Positions 48,701 through 58,940 of a DNA stretch of 64,000 nt are shown piece by piece (the first letter of the stretch is position 1; each line of letters opens with the position of its first letter). The position numbers and the translations under genes are program-made. This DNA is from Struthio camelus (Eukaryota; Chordata; Aves; Struthioniformes; Struthionidae), in assembly GCF_040807025.1 (NCBI RefSeq), contig NC_090968.1, positions 930,001-994,000 on the forward strand, read 5' to 3'. The notes under the pieces were generated by a model. The model was not told the origin of the DNA and ran no database searches. It saw nothing but the letters and a program-made list of their open reading frames with translations.

Positions 48701-51700
48701 TGGGGAGGGGTCGGGGCCTTGGCGTGGCTTTTGGGGAGGCGTGGGGTCCTCGGAGCAGCTTTGGAGGATGCCGAGTAGCCTCCGAGTGTGTTTTGGAGAG
48801 GCGGAGGGTCCACCGAGTGGCTTTTGGGGATGTTGCGGTGCCTCAGAGTGGCTTTTGTGGAGGCCTTGAGGCCTCGGAGTGTGTTTTGTGGAGGGCGAGG
48901 AGCCTCGGAGTGGCTTTTGTGGAGGCCTTGAGGCCTCGGAGTGTGTTTTGGGGAGGCCGAGGGGACTCCGAGTGTGTTTTGGGGAGGCTGAGGGGCCACC
49001 GAGTGTCTTTTGTGGAGTGTGAGGTGCCTCGGAGTGTGTTTTGGGGCGGCGGAGGGGCCTTGGAGTGGCTTTTGGGGATGTTGCGTGGCCTCAGAGAGTT
49101 TTTTGGGGAGGCCGAGGGTGTTGGGGTGTGTTTTGGGGAGGCGGAGAGGCGTTGGAGTGTCTTTTGGGGAGGGAGAGGAGCCTCGGAGTGTGTTTTGTGG
49201 AGGGCGAGGAGCCTCGGAGTGTGCTTTGGAGAGGCGTAGGGGCCGACAAGTGTGTTTTGTGGAGGCGGAGGGGCCTTGGAGTGTGTTTTGGGAGGGCTGA
49301 GGAGCTTCTGAGTGTGTTTTGGGGAGGCCATGGGGCGTCGGAGTGGGTTTTGTGGAGCCTGGGGAGCCTTGGTGTGTGTTTTGGGGAGGCCTCGGGGTCC
49401 CGGCGTGCGTTTTGGTGATGGTGAGGTTCCTAGAAGTGTATTGGAGGGAGGCCGAGGAGCCTCGGAGTGGCTTTGTTTTGGCCGAGGGGTCTCGGAGTGT
49501 GTTTTGTGGAGTGTGAAGAGCCTGGGAGTGTGTTTTGTGGAGTGTGAGGAGCCTGGGAGTGTGCTTTGGGTAGGCCAAGGGGCGTTGGAGTGGCTTTGTG
49601 GAGGCCGAGGGGTCTCGGAGTGTGTTTTGGGGAGGCCGAGGATCCTCCGAGTGTGTTTTGGGGAGGCCGAGGGGCCACCGAGTGTCTTTTGTGGAGTGTG
49701 AGGTGCCTCGGAGTGTGTTTTGTGGAGGCCTCGGGGCCTTGGAGTGGCTTTTGGGGATGTTGCGTGGCCTCGGAGAGTTTTTTGGGGAGGCCGAGGGTGT
49801 TGGGGTGTGTTTTGTGGAGGCCGAGGGGCCACGGAGTGTGTTTTGGGGAGGCGGAGGGGCGTTGGAGTGTCTTTTGGGGAGGGCGAGGAGCCTCGGAGTG
49901 TGTTTTGTGGAGGGCGAGGAGCCTCCGAGTGTGCTTTGGAGAGGCGTAGGGGCCGACAAGTGTGTTTTGTGGAGGCGGAGGGGCCTTGGAGTGTGTTTTG
50001 GGAGGGCTGAGGAGCTTCTGAGTGTGTTTTGGGGAGGCCATGGGGCGTCGGAGTGGGTTTTGTGGAGCCTGGGGAGCCTTGGTGTGTGTTTTGGGGAGGG
50101 CGAGGGGTCTCGGAGTGTGTTTTGTTTTGGCCGAGGGGTCTCGGAGTGTGTTTTGTGGAGGGAGAGGCCCCTTGAAGTGGCTTTTGTGGAGTGTGAGGTG
50201 CCTCGGAGTGTGTTTTGGGGATGCCGAGGGTCCTCAAAGTGTGTTTTGTGGAGTGTGAGGTGCCTGGGAGTGGCTATTGGGGAGGCTGAGGGTCCTCGGA
50301 GTGGCTTTTGGGGAGGCCGGGGATCCTCCGAGTGTGTTTTGGGGAGGCCGGGGAGCGTCAGAGTGGCTTTTGTGGAGTGTGAGGTGCCTCGGAGTGGCTT
50401 TTGGGGAGGTGTCAGGGCCACCAAGTGTGTTCTGGGGAGGGCGAGGGGCCTTGGAGTGGCTATTGGGGAGGCGTTGGGGCCTTGGAGTGGCTTTTGTTGA
50501 GGAAGAGGAGCCTCGGAGTGTGTTTTGGGGAGGCCTCAGGGCCTCGGAGTGTGTTTTGGGGAGGCCTCAGGGCCTTGGCGTGGCTATTGGGGAGGGGTCG
50601 GGGCCTTGGAGTGGCTTTTGGGGAGGCGTGGGGTCCTCGGAGCGGCTTTGGAGGATGCCGAGTAGCCTCCGAGTGTGTTTTGGAGAGGCGGAGGGTCCAC
50701 CGAGTGGCTTTTGGGGATGTTGCGGTGCCTCAGAGTGGCTTTTGTGGAGGCCTTGAGGCCTCGGAGTGTGTTTTGTGGAGGGCGAGGAGCCTCGGAGTGC
50801 GTTTTGGGGAGGCCGGGGATCCTCAGAGTGTGTTTTGGGGAGGCCGGGGAGCGTCACCGAGTGTCTTTTGTGGAGTGTGAGGTGCCTCGGAGTGTGTTTT
50901 GTGGAGGGCGAGGTGCCTCGGAGTGGCTTTTGTGGAGAGAGAGGAGCCTCGGAGTGTGTTTTTGGGGGGCCAAGGATCCTCAGAGAGTGTTTTGGGGAGG
51001 CGGAGGGGCGTCGGAGTGGCTTTTGGGGATGCCGAGTAGCCTCCGAGTGTGTTTTGGAGAGGCGGAGGGTCCACCGAGTGGCTTTTGTGGAGTCGGAGGT
51101 GGCTCGGAGTGTCTTTTGTGAAGGGCGAGGATCCTCGGAGTGTGTTTTGGGGAGGCCGAGGGGACTCCGAGTGTGTTTTGGGGAGGCCGAGGGGCCACCG
51201 AGTGTCTTTTGCGGAGTGTGAGGTGCCTCGGAGTGTGTTTTGTGGAGGCCTCGGGGCCTTGGAGTGGCTTTTGGGGATGTTGCGTGGCCTCAGAGTTTTT
51301 TGGGGAGGCCGAGGGTGTTGGGGTGTGTTTTGTGGAGGGCGAGGGGCCACGGAGTGTGTTTTGGGGAGGCGGAGGGGCATTGGAGTGTCTTTTGGGGAGG
51401 GAGAGGAGCCTCGGAGTGGCTTTTGTGGAGGCCTTGAGGCCTCGGAATGTGTTTTGGGGAGGCCGAGGATCCTCCGAGTGTGTTTTGGGGAGGCCGAGTG
51501 GCGTCGGAATGGCTTTTTGGGAGGCCTGAGGGCCTTGGAGTGTGTTTTGAGGATGCTGAGGATCCTCCGAGTGTGTTCTGGGGAGGTCGAGGGGTGTCGG
51601 CGTGGCTTTGGGGAGGCCGAGGGGCATCGGAGTGGCTTTGGGGGAGGCCGAGCAGACTGGGAGTGTGTTTTGGGGAGGCCTCGGGGCCTTGGAGTGGCTT

Positions 51701-53729
51701 TTGTTGAGGAAGAGGAGCCTCGGAGTGTGTTTTGGGGAGGCCGAGGGGACTCCGAGTGTGTTTTGGGGAGGCTGAGGGGCCACCGAGTGTCTTTTGTGGA
51801 GTGTGAGGTGCCTCGGAGTGTGTTTTGGGGCGGCGGAGGGGCCTTGGAGTGGCTTTTGGGGATGTTGCGTGGCCTCAGAGAGTTTTTTGGGGAGGCCGAG
51901 GGTGTTGGGGTGTGTTTTGGGGAGGCGGAGAGGCGTTGGAGTGTCTTTTGGGGAGGGAGAGGAGCCTCGGAGTGTGTTTTGTGGAGGGCGAGGAGCCTCG
52001 GAGTGTGCTTTGGAGAGGCGTAGGGGCCGACAAGTGTGTTTTGTGGAGGCGGAGGGGCCTTGGAGTGTGTTTTGGGAGGGCTGAGGAGCTTCTGAGTGTG
52101 TTTTGGGGAGGCCATGGGGCGTCGGAGTGGGTTTTGTGGAGCCTGGGGAGCCTTGGTGTGTGTTTTGTTTTGGCCGAGGGGTCTCGGAGTGTGTTTTGTT
52201 TTGGCCGAGGGGTCTCGGAGTGTGTTTTGTGGAGGGAGAGGCCCCTTGAAGTGGCTTTTGTGGAGTGTGAGGTGCCTCGGAGTGTGTTTTGGGGATGCCG
52301 AGGGTCCTCAAAGTGTGTTTTGTGGAGTGTGAGGTGCCTGGGAGTGGCTATTGGGGAGGCTGAGGGTCCTCGGAGTGGCTTTTGGGGAGGCCGGGGATCC
52401 TCCGAGTGTGTTTTGGGGAGGCCAGGGAGCGTCAGAGTGGCTTTTGTGGAGTGTGAGGTGCCTTGGAGTGGCTTTTGGGGAGGCGTCAGGGCCTTGGAGT
52501 GGCCTTTGGGGAGGCGTGGGGTCCTCGGAGCGGCTTTGGAGGATGCCGAGTAGCCTCCGAGTGTGTTTTGGAGAGGCGGAGGGTCCACCGAGTGGCTTTT
52601 GGGGATGTTGCGGTGCCTCAGAGTGGCTTTTGTGGAGGCCTTGAGGCCTCGGAGTGTGTTTTGTGGAGGGCGAGGAGCCTCGGAGTGCGTTTTGGGGAGG
52701 CCGGGGATCCTCAGAGTGTGTTTTGGGGAGGCCGGGGAGCGTCACCGAGTGTCTTTTGTGGAGTGTGAGGTGCCTCGGAGTGTCTTTTGTGGAGGGCGAG
52801 GTGCCTCGGAGTGGCTTTTGTGGAGAGAGAGGAGCCTCGGAGTGTGTTTTTGGGGGGCCAAGGATCCTCAGAGAGTGTTTTGGGGAGGCGGAGGGGCGTC
52901 GGAGTGGCTTTTGGGGATGCCGAGTAGCCTCCGAGTGTGTTTTGGAGAGGCGGAGGGTCCACCGAGTGGCTTTTGTGGAGTCGGAGGTGGCTCGGAGTGT
53001 CTTTTGTGAAGGGCGAGGATCCTCGGAGTGTGTTTTGGGGAGGCCGAGGGGACTCCGAGTGTGTTTTGGGGAGGCCGAGGGGCCACCGAGTGTCTTTTGC
53101 GGAGTGTGAGGTGCCTCGGAGTGTGTTTTGTGGAGGCCTCGGGGCCTTGGAGTGGCTTTTGGGGATGTTGCGTGGCCTCAGAGTTTTTTGGGGAGGCTGA
53201 GGGTGTTGGGGTGTGTTTTGTGGAGGGCGAGGGGCCACGGAGTGTGTTTTGTGGAGGCGGAGGGGCGTTGGAGTGTCTTTTGGGGAGGGAGAGGAGCCTC
53301 GGAGTGTGTTTTGTGGAGGGCGAGGAGCCTCCGAGTGTGCTTTGGAGAGGCGTAGGGGCCGACAAGTGTTTTTTGGGGAGGCGGAGCGGCCTTGGAGTGG
53401 GTTTTGTGGAGTGTGAGGTGCCTCGGAGTGTGTTTTGGGGAGGGCGAGGGGTCTCGGAGTGTGTTTTGTGGAGGGAGAGGCCCCTTGAAGTGGCATTTGT
53501 GGAGGCCTCTGTGCCTCGGAGTGTGTTATGGGGAGGCCTCGGGGCCTCTGAGTATTTTTTGGGGAGATTGAGGTGACTGGTAGCAGCTTTTGTGGAGGTC
53601 TCGAAGCCTCTGAATGTCTTTTGGGAAGGCTGAAGTGCCTCCGAGTGTTTTTCGGAGGAGGCTGAGGGGCCTCCGAGTATAGCTTTTGTTGAGGCCGAGG
53701 GGTATTGTAGTGGCTTTTGGGGAGGCCGT
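45729..53729 (+). repeat. Super-block 4, cut off by the right end of the array
   Basis: Begins with the GGGGCGCCGG marker at 45729. Block starts are 45729, 46995, 48138, 49312, 50022 and 52096, with lengths 1266, 1143, 1174, 710 and 2074. The 2074-bp block has the same recombinant structure as the 2012-bp block of super-block 3, with the switch near 51735. The last block, from 52096, begins with a doubled TTTTGTTTTGGCC unit, is shortened around 52460-52520, and passes into the degraded array edge. Confidence 0.85.
53400..53729 (+). repeat. Diverged right edge of the satellite array
   Basis: The last ten or so units depart steadily from the consensus. Examples are GTGTTATGGGGAGG near 53521, ATTTTTTGGGGAG near 53553, TTTTGTGGAGGTCTCG near 53588, a 32-bp unit with TTTTTCGGAGGAGG near 53648 and a 33-bp unit with TATAGCTTTTGTTG near 53678. 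The final recognisable unit ends with TTTTGGGGAGGCCG at about 53729, after which the sequence is unrelated. Accumulated point changes and unit-length changes at an array end are expected where homogenising exchange no longer reaches. Confidence 0.85.
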
Positions 53730-56380
53730 AATAGAGGTAACGCCTCTTTGAGATTCCACCTGGAACCCCAACAGCAGTTACCGTCTACTTTTCTTTTTCT
53801 ATTATTGTTAACGTTAATAATGATAAAAACACCTGTCATGCCCAGCACATCCATTTAAGAGAGGCGCATGCCAGCCGGGCTGTTTCTTCAGTGTTTTACA
53901 CCCTGCTTTATATGTCTCGGGATAATATTTCCCGGTAGATGAGGGAGGATATGTGAAAATATATAGCGGGTGAATGTTTCTTTAGGTCTAGGAAATGCAT
54001 CTCTACACCCCAGTGCGCGCTCTAGAAACTCTGCACTTGCGTTTCTCTCTAGTTAAGCAAATGCCCCAGGAAAGGCAAGTCTCAGGGGCACGGACCCGCT
54101 GGCACTGGCAGCATCCCCCATGAAATTTCTCCTGTGCAATGCAAGCGATGACTCTTTTTTTAAGCTGCTCAGTGCCCATTTCTAGAAGAATTAGAGGCTT
54201 TTCAGGTTCCTTTCAAGCAGTGCATAGAAACCTGCCCGTGGTTCTATTTAATAAATGGCACAGGAGGAAAGTGGAGCTTACAGACAGCATTTCTCCTTCA
54301 CTCTCGATATCCTATAGTTAAAAACAAATCAAAAGCATACAACTTCTGAACTTTTCGAGCAGAACCGAAAACAGGCCACAAGACTGCTTGCACAACTAGC
54401 CTGAACAGCACACTGACGTTTCCAGTATATGGTTACTCTTTCCTATATGTCATTAGTCAGGTATGCAAGTATCGATCACGGGGAGGAGCAGTCCCACGGA
54501 CAACGCCTCTAATCCAGGAGACACGTGAGGGGAAGGAATGGTGGAATAACCCACCAAGGAACGCCCCAGGAGAGGAAAAAAAAATCAGGCAAAAAAACTT
54601 TCCAAGAAATGCCTTGAGCTGGTCCCAGGAGGTTTTCAACAGCTAGAGCTCTGTGGCAAAGCCAAGGGCTCAAATGGGGAGAAAAATAAAAGAAAAGGCA
54701 GTTTGTGACTCTGCTAGGAAATGAGCCTTAATACGCCCATGACGCTGCTGGAGAGTAATATTTCCCTTGACATTGCATTAGGCTGACAAAATCTCTAGGA
54801 AATAAATATCTAGGCCAACTTACTACAGGTGAAGAGTAACCGGAAGAGGGAAAAAACTAACATTGAAAGGTATTTTGAGTCTTTGGGTAGAAGGCAGTAA
54901 ATAAGCCAAGTCATATTTTCTTGGCATTTCAAGGTCAAAGATGTATCCTAGAAGCAGCAGGTGACCCGAAGTTGCTGAACGTGAACCTCTGCAAGGAGAA
55001 GCCACTGAACCATGAAATTTTTGGAGGTTTCCTTGTACAGAATCGCTACAAAATAATAGAAGAGCTCTGAACCAGTATGAGTTTTGGGGCCAGCAACAGC
55101 TTGATTAATTTATTCAGAAAGAGCACTCAGCCGATACGAGTAAGTCGCGCTAGTCCAAGGAATAAGTTCGACGGTGGATTCGGTTTCAGCCCAGTGTTTT
55201 GGTTAAAAATAACGCGTCCTGGCGCCTTCGCCGTGTGATACACCAGGCTTGGGCTGCTGGGGTGAACAATTCCCCACTGTGTCTGGGAAAATGCAAGAGG
55301 GGAAGAGTCCTAATCCGTAGCAGAAAGGGAACATTGCGTCCTTTAGTATCAATAACTTGCTTCCCCTCCCCCCCAAAAACCACAAGGGCAGTGGTTCAGC
55401 TCTTTTAAGATGACGTGGTCTTTGCTAAAGCTGCGGGAATACATTGCCAAGGAATATTTTGCTAGTGCTCGCACGCTGCCGCCTGAGCCCTGCCAGCTGG
55501 AGCCCTTATAGGAAAGACTAAATATTTCTGTCCACAACAGGGCTGGTAATATATGACTCACCAAGAGGCTTTCCTTTACCCTCTCCCGTTTATTAACTTG
55601 CAGTCCCTCTGGAAGACTTTCAGATAGGAAAGCAAGAGGGCAAGCGAGAGCAGACGCCGTCTCAGCGCCTTGCTTCGGGAAGCGCGTCAGTTGTGCGCCG
55701 CAAGGTTTTAGCGGCATGCCCAAATTGCGCGGCCTGAGAAACACCGACCTTTTGTTGTTAGAAAATAAAAAGCGAGCCATAGACTGAAATGACACAAGTA
55801 TTACGTTGGAGATGGAACAATGTGGAGAAAAAAAAAAGAGAATAGCCAGGTTATCCTTATATAGATGCATCTTATTCCGGATCTTCACCTTGTTTACTTT
55901 CACGGAAACAAATCGAGCTTTTACGTGCCGTGACTTGGTTTCTAATTCCAGTGCCCGGCGAGGATGAGACAATTAAACCCGATTTGCTCACAAAACGGCT
56001 CTGCAAAGCCTCTTACGTGAACCGGCGAGCAGGTTTCCACCGAGTTTTTCCCTTCTCGCCATGTGGAAAAAGGTTCCCGGGGTCTGAGCTGGCTCGTTCT
56101 GTGCCGTTCCTAGGGTTTTGTACCTGGATATAAACGCGAATACGCACGGGGGAACGGGGCTTGGGAAGATGTGTACATCCTGGGGGAAAACAGACTGCTT
56201 TTTTCTAGCCATTAGGATTTGTTTAATATATTGAAGCTGCTTTCCCTTTCTGCATGCTATGTGCCTTCCCGTGCATTCAGCATATCCTCCAAGCAGGAGG
56301 TTTATCCAGGACCACTCCGGAGTTATTGCAAAGCTTTCCAGCCACCCAAGCGACAAGTTAAAAGCGCTTTTTAAGGAAGC
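53730..56380. other. Single-copy intergenic DNA, no gene recognised
   Basis: Composition drops abruptly from the GC-rich array to moderate GC with many AT-rich stretches. Open frames here are at most about 200 codons (longest at 55349-55972, minus strand). None has a recognisable domain, a repeated pattern or a splice-compatible exon series, and they overlap each other in opposing frames as chance frames do. No tRNA-like cloverleaf, simple-repeat tract or identifiable transposon end was noticed. Short A runs occur near 54579 and 55830. It could contain regulatory DNA or a decayed element that cannot be recognised by eye. Confidence 0.6.
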
Positions 56381-56448
56381 TGCCGGGGCTGGGAAGCGCC
56401 GGCCTTTCGCGCCGGCGTATCCTCGTTCCCAGAGGATGCTCACGCCCC

Positions 56449-56491
56449 GTTGTCATGGGCACGGTGTTATCCATGGTGTCTCCATGGATAC
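56449..56491. promoter_or_regulatory. Cluster of three X-box-like (RFX-type) palindromic motifs
   Basis: Three consecutive or overlapping sequences resemble the vertebrate X-box palindrome GTTGCCATGGCAAC. They are GTTGTCATGGGCAC (56449-56462, 11 of 14 positions), GTTATCCATGGTGTC (56466-56480) and GTCTCCATGGATAC (56478-56491, 10 of 14). The last two form a perfect 9-bp inverted repeat, TATCCATGG (56468-56476) and CCATGGATA (56482-56490), with a 5-base spacer. The surroundings (56385-56530) are locally GC- and CpG-richer than the flanks. X-boxes bind RFX transcription factors, often near ciliary genes. Binding here is an inference: the half-sites are imperfect and no transcript start is visible. 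Confidence 0.35.
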
Positions 56492-56540
56492 GTCGGCGCA
56501 GGGGAGGGGGACCAGCGACGCAAGGAGGGGGATGCTCTCT

Positions 56541-58680
56541 CTCACCTGCTTTAAATAAGCAATATTTAGGCTTATAGAAAGGTTTCGCCCCAGGGGCGAT
56601 GGCTGTTTGGGAGCTTGAAAGAGGTGGAGGTTGCAATTATTTTATTTGTAAGGAATTGGGGTCTTACCACTTCGTCATGAACCACTGCCCACCTCCCACG
56701 CGAATCTATGGAGAAGTAGCATTTTGGGGATGAGCAGGAATTTTTTTTAGCAGCCCTTAAGAGCAAACACTGCGGCCTGAGATCCTGCAGTTCTCTGTCA
56801 AAGCCTTCAGAGCTATTTTGGGGAGAAGATGAGAAAAGCAGAGGGAAAAGGTCAGCACTGTTTTCTGGAGAGAGCTGGAGGTTGGTGTGCCGGGGAAAAT
56901 GGGAAATAAGAACAGAAATGAAACGACAACGGAAAAGCCTGCTGCTCTTTTAATTCCAGCAATTGACTGATTCGGACTGAACTGGCTCGAAACACTTTTC
57001 CTGTATTTTCCTTTAGTTGCAAGAATGCAGAATAGTGATTTATTTCCAAAAATAGCCACTAGTGGGGATCCGCACAGGGGCAGAGAGCCTCCAGGCAGAC
57101 GCAGGCTGGCTGTGTGGGGCCGCGTCCCGAATGTCAGCGGCGGATGCGACCGGCGAGGAGAGCTGGCAGCGATATCGGCACCGCTACCCTCTAGCGCTTG
57201 CATTATTAATCTTATATATACTAATTTTTGAAATTTTGGGGAGTTAGATAGGCCCAGCACAGGAAAGGTGCCCCAGGTGAGGTCCCACGGCAGTTGAGTT
57301 TCAATAGCCGATGAGAAGGGAAACGTTTTACTCAACACTAGTAGGCGGCAGTTTAATTAAATCCTTACAAATGTGCAGAACACGGATCCCAGATAAACCA
57401 AATCAGAGAAAATCTCCAGCATGCGGGAACCTCATTTTTCATGAAAAGCACCACATCCAGGGGCCGGAAACCAGCAAATCTCAGTCTTGGTTTTAGCAAT
57501 AAACCTAATTAACCAGGGGAAACATGTGCCGGTGTAGGTGAGGGACTCCTTATTATTATTATTTTTAGTCAGAGCTGGGTTTTTTTTTCAGATACCTCCC
57601 AGCCCAGCCCCACCTGGAGCGACATGGGACATGGGATGCTGCGACCGACTGTCGTGGCCCCCCGAGCCCTGGGGTGGGGGGACTGGTGCTTTTTGGAAGG
57701 AACTGGATGTTAATCATAAAACATTGACCTTGCTTGGGAGGATGAATCATCATCCAACTTGTCCTTTATTGTATTGCATTGTATTTTTTTTTTTATTGTT
57801 TACAAGTGTCAGCCAGTTGGTTTAAGTCAACTTTCTGGATTGTTCCTTGGTGAGTGACTGTTCACCCGGAGAGGCAACCGCTCACGTTTTCGATATTTCC
57901 ACCTCCCAGGCAGGGAACAGAGATGATACAGTAACAGTAATAAAAATCTGAAATTTCAGGCATCTGCAGACATTCTGGGGTGCCTTCCTCTGATACTCAC
58001 TGCTTATCTGTGTAGTACTTCACTTATTGTGACCCAGCTATGAGGAATAACGGTAGGAATAACAACTAATTTAAGTCAGCTAGTTTGTTGGCAAACCTGT
58101 ATCTCTTTTTTTTTTTTAATCAGTGGATCAGCATCATCGCAGTGGTATTAAGTGCCCTTTCAAGTAGATAATCCCCTCACTCTTTTACATCCCATACAGA
58201 GTATTATTTCATTTAAAAATGCAGTTCTGCACAAAAGCGCCTCGTGCTCCCAGGAGAAGTGGGGGGAAACGCCCTTTTGCTACCAGTAAAAGCATTTCTG
58301 AACTCCCGCGGGCAAGTCGGTCACCGTGTGAGCTTGTGCCCGTGATGCAAACTACTTCGTTTTTAAAGTCTGGTTGGGGCCAAGCGAGAGGCGCAGAGGC
58401 CAACGGCGGCTTGCCCAGCGCCTGCGGGGAGCTGGGTTTCGGGCCCCGGGGGCTGTGGAGACCCTCAGCGGACCTGCGCCGGCCAGAGCCCTGGCAAAGG
58501 CCTTCGCAATGCCGACCTCTGCAGGCACGCAGCAGATAAAAACCACTTGGCTTTAGCAATACCTCTTTGGGAGTGCCTAAAATGTGCTTTTTTTAAAATT
58601 TTAATTGTTATTATTTTTATTTCTTTCCTGTTGGCTAGCAAATACAAAGCAGAGTATTGCAGTGAGGGAAATCCTGGGAA
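56541..58680. other. Single-copy intergenic DNA, no gene recognised
   Basis: Moderate-GC sequence. It contains short simple tracts: TTATTATTATTATT near 57550, a T run at 57784-57794 and another near 58108. Open frames are short or lack any familiar domain. The longest (56757-57338, minus strand, 193 codons) has no recognised motif and overlaps opposing frames. Nothing here resembles an RNA gene or a complete mobile element. The right end becomes T-rich (58588-58628) just before the CpG-rich segment. Confidence 0.55.
58616..58621 (-). terminator. Candidate polyadenylation signal AATAAA (possible PROM2 3' end)
   Basis: On the minus strand this reads AATAAA inside an A-rich stretch, with ATTAAA at 58600-58605 just downstream. 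It is the first canonical signal I found downstream of the PROM2 stop codon at 60763, because the intervening 2.1 kb is almost pure G-rich tract on that strand. If used, PROM2 would have a 3' UTR of about 2.1 kb consisting largely of G-rich repeat. A non-canonical signal nearer the stop codon is equally possible. Confidence 0.25.
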
Positions 58681-58940
58681 ATCCCGGCTGATGTGGAAGC
58701 GGGGAGGGCGGGACGTGGCAACGCCTGCCCTTCCCCCCCCCCCCCCCCCGGCCCCGGAGCGGCTCCGCCAGGCGGGCGGGCGAGCTGCCTTGCGGGCTCT
58801 GCCGCCCCCGAGACCGGGTCGGACGGAGGGGCCCGCGGCGACGCAGCCGGACGCCCGGGTCGCGAGAGACCTGCCGGCGGCGGCAAAGCGCTCGGAAATC
58901 CCGGGGCGCGAGCGGAGGCAGAAAGGTCCCTCGTGTCCCC
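58680..58940. promoter_or_regulatory. Short CpG-rich segment (CpG-island-like)
   Basis: Dense CpG dinucleotides in non-repetitive GC-rich DNA, for example GCGGGCGAGCTGCC near 58774, GACCGGGTCGGACGG near 58811 and GCGGCGACGCAGCCGGACG near 58834. A run of about 19 C sits at 58731-58749. It lies between ordinary AT-richer DNA and the C-rich minisatellite. It could be a promoter-type island of an unseen transcript, or simply the unmethylated, least decayed end of the minisatellite region. No start codon or exon with recognisable product was found on either strand. Confidence 0.4.

Larger units (their letters stand above)
1..53729 (+). repeat. 31-bp G-rich satellite array (about 1,700 tandem units)
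   Basis: A continuous head-to-tail tandem array of one 31-bp unit. The commonest form is GTGTGTTTTGGGGAGG followed directly by CCGAGGGGCCTCGGA. All copies have the same orientation; no inversion, insertion element or unique sequence was seen inside. Most units are exactly 31 bp. Recurrent 30-bp versions lack one T in the T-run (for example near 1600, 'GTGGCTTTGGGG') or join TTTG to TTTTGGCC. Common variants are GTGTGTTTT versus GTGGCTTTT, GGGGAGG versus GTGGAGG, and TCGGAG versus TTGGAG, TCAGAG or TCCGAG. The second half carries a short inverted repeat, CCGAGG-GG-CCTCGG. The unit has no stop codon in its usual form and 31 is 1 modulo 3, so every frame on both strands stays open for hundreds of codons; these frames are not genes. 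The array extends beyond the left edge. It is not the 41-bp CNM type satellite known from chicken microchromosomes, because the period is 31. Confidence 0.97.

Noticed and set aside
1..53729. CRISPR array
   Set aside because: Units are contiguous 31-bp copies with no unique spacers, there are no cas genes, and the neighbouring gene is a vertebrate multi-exon gene.
1..53729. Telomeric repeat or interstitial telomere
   Set aside because: TTTTGGGG resembles ciliate telomeres, but the repeat is 31 bp long and the vertebrate TTAGGG repeat is absent.
55349..55972. 207-codon minus-strand frame in single-copy DNA
   Set aside because: No recognisable motif, no supporting splice sites or neighbours, and similar chance frames overlap it.
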